The notes beneath the pieces are model-generated. The model saw only the letters and a program-made list of their open reading frames with translations. It was not told the origin of the DNA and ran no database searches. The position numbers and the translations under genes are program-made. Of a stretch of DNA of 47,057 nucleotides, positions 43,203 through 47,057 are shown one piece after another. Positions within the stretch are counted from its first letter, which is position 1. Each line of letters begins with the position of its first letter. The DNA comes from Bacillus sp. MRMR6 (GTDB lineage: Bacteria; Bacillota; Bacilli; Bacillales; Cytobacillaceae): the NCBI RefSeq assembly GCF_001940785.1, contig NZ_MSLS01000028.1, forward strand, positions 6,410 to 53,466, written 5' to 3'.

Positions 43203-43979
43203 ATGGATTTTTCATTTATACTTACAATCTTTTTAATTGGATTCATCGGATCCTATATTTCTGGAATGTTGGGGATTGGCGGATCCATCATTAAATACCC
43301 CATGCTTCTTTATATTCCACCGTTATTTGGTTTAGCTGCCTTCAGTGCACATGAGGTTTCTGGTATCAGTGCTGTTCAGGTATTTTTTGCTACGATTGGT
43401 GGCGTTTGGGCTTACCGAAAAGGCGGTTATTTGAATAAAGCATTAATTCTTTATATGGGTGCTAGTATTTTAATCGGTAGCTTTGTTGGTGGATATGGAT
43501 CGAAATTGATGTCAGAGGGTGGAATTAATTTAGTTTACGGGATTTTAGCATTGATTGCTGCAATTATGATGTTTATTCCTAAGAAAAATGTGGATGACAT
43601 TCCTTTTGATCAAGTCAAGTTTAACAAATGGCTTGCCGCAGCATTAGCTTTAATTGTAGGTATCGGTGCCGGAATAGTTGGTGCAGCTGGGGCATTCTTG
43701 CTTGTGCCAATCATGCTAGTGGTGTTGAAAATACCGACAAGGATGACAATAGCTTCCTCATTGGCAATTACTTTTATCTCATCAATTGGGTCAACAGTGG
43801 GGAAAATAACAACAGGCCAAGTGGATTATTTTCCAGCAGCCATAATGGTTGTGGCGAGTTTAATCGCATCTCCACTAGGAGCAATTGCAGGTAAAAAGAT
43901 AAACACAAAAATCCTTCAGATAATTTTAGCGATCATTATTTTTGCTACTACCATTAAGATTTGGATGGATATTTTATAA
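43203..43979 (+). CDS. TauE/SafE-family sulfite exporter
   Basis: Membrane protein of 258 aa with about seven to eight hydrophobic segments. Family marks are [21 protein letters not shown] near the N-terminus and the repeated version [25 protein letters not shown] in the second half. It probably exports sulfite or related sulfur anions produced by the dioxygenase. ATG behind AGGGGG. The HesB-like gene starts 38 nt after its stop, suggesting co-transcription. Confidence 0.93.
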   Translation: MDFSFILTIFLIGFIGSYISGMLGIGGSIIKYPMLLYIPPLFGLAAFSAHEVSGISAVQVFFATIGGVWAYRKGGYLNKALILYMGASILIGSFVGGYGSKLMSEGGINLVYGILALIAAIMMFIPKKNVDDIPFDQVKFNKWLAAALALIVGIGAGIVGAAGAFLLVPIMLVVLKIPTRMTIASSLAITFISSIGSTVGKITTGQVDYFPAAIMVVASLIASPLGAIAGKKINTKILQIILAIIIFATTIKIWMDIL

Positions 43980-44017
43980 TTGATATGAAAAATACAACCA
44001 ATAATGGAGGAATGAAA

Positions 44018-44305
44018 ATGGTTCAGGTTACACATGCAGCTATTGCAAAGATAATTGAAGAAGTTCAAGATATCATGAACGAGGGAAAAAAGCCAATGAT
44101 CAGACTAGCAATGGGAATTGGCTGAGGCGGTCCACAGCTTCGACTGACTCTGGAGGAGTCAGCTTTAGGTACTGATGAAATCACAGAAATAGAAGACATT
44201 CAATTTTTAGTAAATGAACGAGACAAGGTTTATTTTGACAGCAGCAAGATTGACTATACTAAAACATTATTCGGTGGCGGAGAATTTACTGTTATTCGTG
44301 TATAA
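44018..44305 (+). CDS. HesB/IscA-like selenoprotein (in-frame TGA read as selenocysteine)
   Basis: A 95-residue protein if the TGA at 44123-44125 is decoded as selenocysteine (residue 36). Upstream it reads MVQVTHAAIAKIIEEV and RLAMGIG; downstream GGPQLRLTLEES, VNERDKVYFDSSKI and GGGEFTVIRV to TAA, with no other stop. HesB/IscA-like proteins have cysteine at this place (G-x-G-C-x-G-P), and HesB-like selenoproteins are a known bacterial group. ATG 44018 has TGGAGG seven bases upstream. A hairpin suited to a bacterial SECIS lies 25 nt after the TGA. It follows the sulfite exporter gene closely. The alternative is a recent nonsense mutation of a Cys gene; Sec machinery is not in the window. Confidence 0.78.
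44144..44162 (+). promoter_or_regulatory. Putative bacterial SECIS hairpin
   Basis: CTGACTC (44144-44150) pairs perfectly with GAGTCAG (44156-44162); the 5-nt loop is TGGAG. The loop begins 26 nt after the TGA, and a G is among its first two bases. Both fit the published bacterial SECIS pattern (loop of 3-14 nt, 16-37 nt from the UGA). It lies within the reading frame of the HesB-like gene. Confidence 0.65.
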
Positions 44306-44795
44306 CTTCCGTTTGAAATTGCATATTATATTATGGCAACCATTGTATACTTTAAAAAAATCACGACTATAAACGAACAGAAGTTTCCCGCATCAAAGAA
44401 ATATATCGTTACACACAGTATGTATGATCGTAATCGCTTTGCTATTCGGAAGTTATTTCTTAATATATTAATGAAAAGAGCCCTTAAGATTTTAAGGGCC
44501 TGCAAATCAAAACAACTGATTGCAACTTCGTAAAACACATTGCATTCTGGTGTGATAAAAATAATCATATTCTAGTAAACACAGAGTGATAAAGATTTAT
44601 AATCGCTTTCATATCTCTATTTTTCTGAGAGTATTTCGGATATTATTGGCTTTAATTATGTATAGCGAAGACTAGAAAGAAAATAGGAAACATCAATAAG
44701 GGACAATCCAAAGCATTTTGCCCTGCATCTTTGGAAAAAATACAGATAAGTTAAGTAAAACTTTTCAAAATCAGCAAAAAAAAGTGGGTGTTGTT
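44306..44795. other. 490-nt region without a supported gene
   Basis: Only short frames without ribosome sites occur, for example 44333-44533. The one clear structure is the hairpin at 44480-44499. Base composition is AT-rich like old intergenic DNA. Confidence 0.55.
44480..44499 (-). terminator. Hairpin, terminator-like on the minus strand
   Basis: GCCCTTAA pairs with TTAAGGGC around a 4-nt loop. On the minus strand CTCTTTTC follows; on the plus strand there is no T-run. It does not follow any recognised minus-strand gene. Confidence 0.45.
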
Positions 44796-45017
44796 TTGAT
44801 AAAAACAGTAATTGTAGGATTAATAGCTTTTATCATTGTTAGCAGTATATTTTTATTGGTGGGGAATGTATTTGATATTAAATTATTGAAATTTAGTTTT
44901 TACGATGAAACCCCGACTGGATTTGAAGCAGGAGGTTCGGTTATTCCTTTTATTATCGGGTTACTTTGCAGTTATTTTATCGGTAATACCTTTCATAATA
45001 GACAACGTAATTATTAA
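44796..45017 (+). CDS. Small membrane protein of 73 aa, unknown function
   Basis: Two hydrophobic segments (IVGLIAFIIVSSIFLLVGNVF and VIPFIIGLLCSYFIG) flank a short hydrophilic loop (FYDETPTGFEAGG), with a basic C-terminus. I place the start at TTG 44796 behind AAAGTGGGTG, directly before the first hydrophobic helix. A frame open from 44718 adds 26 unlikely residues. No family recognised and no operon partner. Confidence 0.5.
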   Translation: MIKTVIVGLIAFIIVSSIFLLVGNVFDIKLLKFSFYDETPTGFEAGGSVIPFIIGLLCSYFIGNTFHNRQRNY

Positions 45018-45300
45018 GCTATGTAGAGATATTGGGCAAATCATTTGTCCAAAAATATATGTCGCAGCAAAAAATATAAAGGATTGTGGAACAAGTCATC
45101 TACATTTTTAACAGTGCAGATTCGTCTTGACTTGTGTTATTCAACAAACGGTGCAACAATCACTACCAAGAAAATCAAGCATTATCCAGACTCCTGGAGA
45201 AGCTCGGGATGATGGTATTAGACGGCTACGTCACACTGCCGAATGATATAGAAGAACTAAAGAAATATGTGTTAGAGTTGTAATTTATTTATTTGACATC
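45018..45300 (+). pseudogene. Gene remnant
   Basis: A stretch ending at TAA near 45283 reads QENQALSRLLEKLGMMVLDG then YVTLPNDIEELKKYVLEL, which looks like the C-terminal part of a real protein, possibly a flavin-dependent reductase, but it has no start codon, ribosome site or upstream domain. I regard it as the tail of a deleted gene; the family is uncertain. Confidence 0.4.
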
Positions 45301-45322
45301 TTTTTTTTAAGGTGGCTAATTC

Positions 45323-45355
45323 AAAAAGCTGTTTCCAATTGGGAACGGCTTTTTT
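45323..45355 (+). terminator. Intrinsic terminator
   Basis: AAAAAGCTGTTTCC pairs with GGGAACGGCTTTTT (two G-U pairs) around AATT. It lies about 40 nt after the gene remnant and is probably its former terminator. Confidence 0.8.
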
Positions 45356-45541
45356 GTTTGGATGCAAGCAGAAGGAGGCGATGCAGTTTTTTAGATTACA
45401 AGAGATAAATGACTTTTTGTAAAATTCCTAATTTTCTATGTCAGATGACCTTACATGATTATAGAAATCTATTTCTACCTGTTTTATACTTCACAATATA
45501 AACAAAGTAAAGATATTACGAATCAATCAATTTAATAAAAT

Positions 45542-45644
45542 TGCTCTCTAGGGTTCCGTTTAAAAAATCCTTTTAAAGACTGGTCCGAGAGAGAGCGTAC
45601 AGTTAGTTTTAGCTGTATACACGGAGGGAAAAAAGCCCGGGAGA
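45542..45644 (+). ncRNA. Guanidine-I riboswitch (ykkC RNA)
   Basis: Conserved blocks occur in order: CTAGGGTTCCG (45548-45558), ACTGGTCCGAGAGAG (45579-45593), ACACGGAGGGA (45619-45629) and AAAAGCCCGGGAGA. This is the ykkC class that binds free guanidinium and switches on guanidine export or degradation genes. A terminator overlaps the 3' end, so ligand binding should allow read-through into the permease gene. Confidence 0.93.
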
Positions 45645-45682
45645 ATTTTTTAACAAAAAATTCCCATGCTTTTTTCCTTTTT
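45639..45682 (+). terminator. Riboswitch-controlled terminator
   Basis: GGGAGAATTTTTT (45639-45651) pairs with AAAAAATTCCC (45655-45665), followed by ATGCTTTTTTCCTTTTT. The left arm contains the last conserved bases of the aptamer, so the two structures exclude each other. Confidence 0.8.
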
Positions 45683-45711
45683 CTATTTAACTTGAAAAGG
45701 ATGCGATGATA

Positions 45712-47057
45712 ATGGAAAAAACAGGACTTGTTCAATCACTAAAAGTGCCCCAAATTGTATTCATGGGTCTCGCTTGGATGACACCAATGATTTATTTTAC
45801 TGTATACGGTGTTGCATTTGAGTCTGCAGATGGTCAAATGTCAGCTGCCTATATTGCCGCTTTTCTTGCTATCTTCTTTACAGCTTATAGTTACAGCAAA
45901 ATGGTAAAAGCATACCCCGTCTCGGGCTCTGCCTATACCTATACGAAAAACTCAATTAACCGAAAAGCGGGTTTTTTGGTTGGTTGGGCACTTCTCATTG
46001 ATTATGTTTTCTCTCCTATCATTGCAATTTTGACCTTCGGGATCTTTATGAATACGGAGTTTCCTTCCATCCCTATATTTGTTTGGATTATCATCATGAA
46101 TGTTGTCCTTGCTGTCGTAAATATTCTCGGGATAAAATCGGCTGCACGCATTAGCGGGATCTCGGTTCTATTTCAAATCGGATTTATCCTACTATTTTGT
46201 ATACTGGTGGCGAAAGATATCCTAACAGGGGGGACGGAGGCCAATAGTATCTTTTCTTTGGCCCCATTTTTAGGTGAAGCGTCATCCATGAGCGTGATCT
46301 TCTCAGGTGCTGCCCTCATTTGCTTCTGTTTTCTTGGTTTCGATGCCGTGACGACCATGGCGGAAGAAACAGTTGATGCTGGGAAGACGATTCCAAAAGC
46401 GATTTTCCTAATTATTTTAATCGCAGCGGTTCTGTATATCTCGATTTCTTATCTAACACAAGTCGCCTATCCGAGCTTTTCTTTTACCAATCCCAATAAT
46501 GCTGCCTACAGTCTTGTTCAAATGATTGGCGGAAATTTATTAAGCTCCTTGTTCATTATGGTGTTAATGGTTGCGACTTTTACACAGGGCCTCTCATCCA
46601 TGACGAGTGTAACCCGTTTTCTTTACGCGTTGGGGCGTGAATCTATTTTACCGAAAAAATTATTTACCTCCATCCATCCGAAGTACAAAACACCTGTGGC
46701 AAATATTATCTTTGTCGCTGTCATCTCATTGTCAGCTATTTTTATTAATCTTGATTCGGCTGTATTATTTGTCAGTTTCGGTGCTTTAACTGCTTTTATC
46801 TTTGTCAACTTATCTGTTATTGCCCATTTCTATATCAAACAGAAAAAACGGTCGGCAAAAGAAACGTTTTTATATCTGATCTTTCCTCTTGTGGGTGCCT
46901 GTTTTATCGGCTGGCTTTTGACATTGCTTGATCCGAATACACTCAAAATCGGCATTGCCTGGATCGTGATCGGCTTCGTTTATTTGTTTATCAAAACGAA
47001 GTGGTCCAACGCAAAAGCACAAAAATTTACGATCAGAACAGGAAAACAAATTCATCC
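45712..47057 (+). CDS. APC-superfamily permease, 3' end outside the window
   Basis: At least 448 codons, open to the window edge. The N-terminus (VPQIVFMGLAWMTPMIYFTVYGV) and the SGSAYTYTKNSINRKAGFLVGWALLIDYVFSP segment are typical of amino acid-polyamine-organocation transporters; about 12 hydrophobic segments follow, with GFDAVTTMAEETVDAGKTIPKAI and RFLYALGRESILPKK. Control by a guanidine-I riboswitch points to transport of guanidine or a guanidino/urea compound (inference). ATG 45712 lies 10 nt after AAGGA; an in-frame ATG at 45706 is also possible. Confidence 0.9.
   Translation, partial: MEKTGLVQSLKVPQIVFMGLAWMTPMIYFTVYGVAFESADGQMSAAYIAAFLAIFFTAYSYSKMVKAYPVSGSAYTYTKNSINRKAGFLVGWALLIDYVFSPIIAILTFGIFMNTEFPSIPIFVWIIIMNVVLAVVNILGIKSAARISGISVLFQIGFILLFCILVAKDILTGGTEANSIFSLAPFLGEASSMSVIFSGAALICFCFLGFDAVTTMAEETVDAGKTIPKAIFLIILIAAVLYISISYLTQVAYPSFSFTNPNNAAYSLVQMIGGNLLSSLFIMVLMVATFTQGLSSMTSVTRFLYALGRESILPKKLFTSIHPKYKTPVANIIFVAVISLSAIFINLDSAVLFVSFGALTAFIFVNLSVIAHFYIKQKKRSAKETFLYLIFPLVGACFIGWLLTLLDPNTLKIGIAWIVIGFVYLFIKTKWSNAKAQKFTIRTGKQIH

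Noticed and set aside
44123..44125. Reading the TGA in the HesB-like gene as proof of a pseudogene
   Set aside because: A single stop exactly at the family Cys, an intact frame on both sides and a SECIS-like hairpin fit selenocysteine better than random decay. The mutation hypothesis remains the alternative.
44333..44533. Open frame of 66 codons
   Set aside because: No ribosome site, no recognisable pattern, and a hairpin within it; an antisense frame of similar length covers the same bases.
45381..45422. 13-residue frame after AAGGAGGCG
   Set aside because: The ribosome site is only two bases from the ATG and the frame is too short to support. It may be chance or the stub of a lost gene.
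46173..47055. Several minus-strand frames near the window end
   Set aside because: They lie opposite the APC permease, which explains the region by family motifs and a riboswitch-led plus-strand start.
1..47057. CRISPR arrays, tRNA or rRNA genes, insertion sequences, phage genes
   Set aside because: Looked for, but no regularly spaced repeats, cloverleaf signatures, transposase motifs or phage structural genes were recognised.

Overview
The window is chromosomal DNA from a low-GC Gram-positive bacterium, most likely a spore-forming Bacillaceae (Bacillus/Neobacillus/Mesobacillus-like). The evidence is AT-rich DNA, strong AGGAGG-type ribosome sites, frequent TTG and GTG starts, many hairpin-plus-T-run terminators, and Bacillus-type families (YlbC-like CAP protein, FabL-like reductase, YndM/DUF2512, YetF/DUF421, YlmB, TenA, ThiW). 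No tRNA, rRNA, CRISPR array, prophage or transposase was seen.

Layout: (1) 0.1-5.3 kb, iron alcohol dehydrogenase, methylmalonate/malonate-semialdehyde dehydrogenase and malate synthase G. (2) 5.3-8.7 kb, DUF421 membrane protein, MATE exporter, an unlisted 44-codon gene and a FabL-like reductase. (3) 8.9-12.4 kb, TAXI-type TRAP transporter operon (binding lipoprotein, DUF1850, fused permease). (4) 12.5-18.1 kb, CAP-domain protein, a stand-alone complete ftsZ, a DHA2 drug exporter and an extended SDR. (5) 18.1-23.9 kb, a minus-strand operon in which two paralogous amidinotransferase/arginine-deiminase-fold enzymes flank a polar amino-acid ABC transporter, divergent from an ATZ/TRZ-type amidohydrolase. 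(6) 24.1-29.5 kb, DNA glycosylase tag, PfkB kinase, a decayed region with acyl-CoA ligase and acyl-CoA dehydrogenase remnants, then an intact acyl-CoA ligase, a second iron alcohol dehydrogenase and a hot-dog thioesterase. (7) 29.6-37.2 kb, a TPP-riboswitch-led thiamine salvage locus: thiM, thiD, thiE, thiW, ylmB-like deformylase, tenA and an ABC transporter for the pyrimidine precursor. (8) 37.3-40.0 kb, small membrane/hypothetical genes and a TetR regulator. (9) 40.1-44.3 kb, a reactive-sulfur locus: rhodanese-like membrane protein, TusA, DsrE, TusA-rhodanese fusion, rhodanese-persulfide dioxygenase, TauE exporter and a HesB-like protein. Copies of an ATACCC-N4-GGGTAT operator precede the first five genes. 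(10) 44.3-47.1 kb, sparse DNA, then a guanidine-I (ykkC) riboswitch and an APC-family permease that runs off the window.

The most interesting object is the HesB/IscA-like gene at 44018-44305. It is missed by ordinary ORF calling because an in-frame TGA sits exactly where the family has a conserved cysteine, and a 7-bp hairpin with a G-containing loop lies 25 nt downstream, as expected for a bacterial SECIS. I read it as a selenocysteine protein at the end of a sulfur-oxidation locus. Other points of interest are the extra ftsZ, the duplicated guanidino-type hydrolases around a transporter, and the repeated CsoR/CstR-like operators with no repressor gene in the window.
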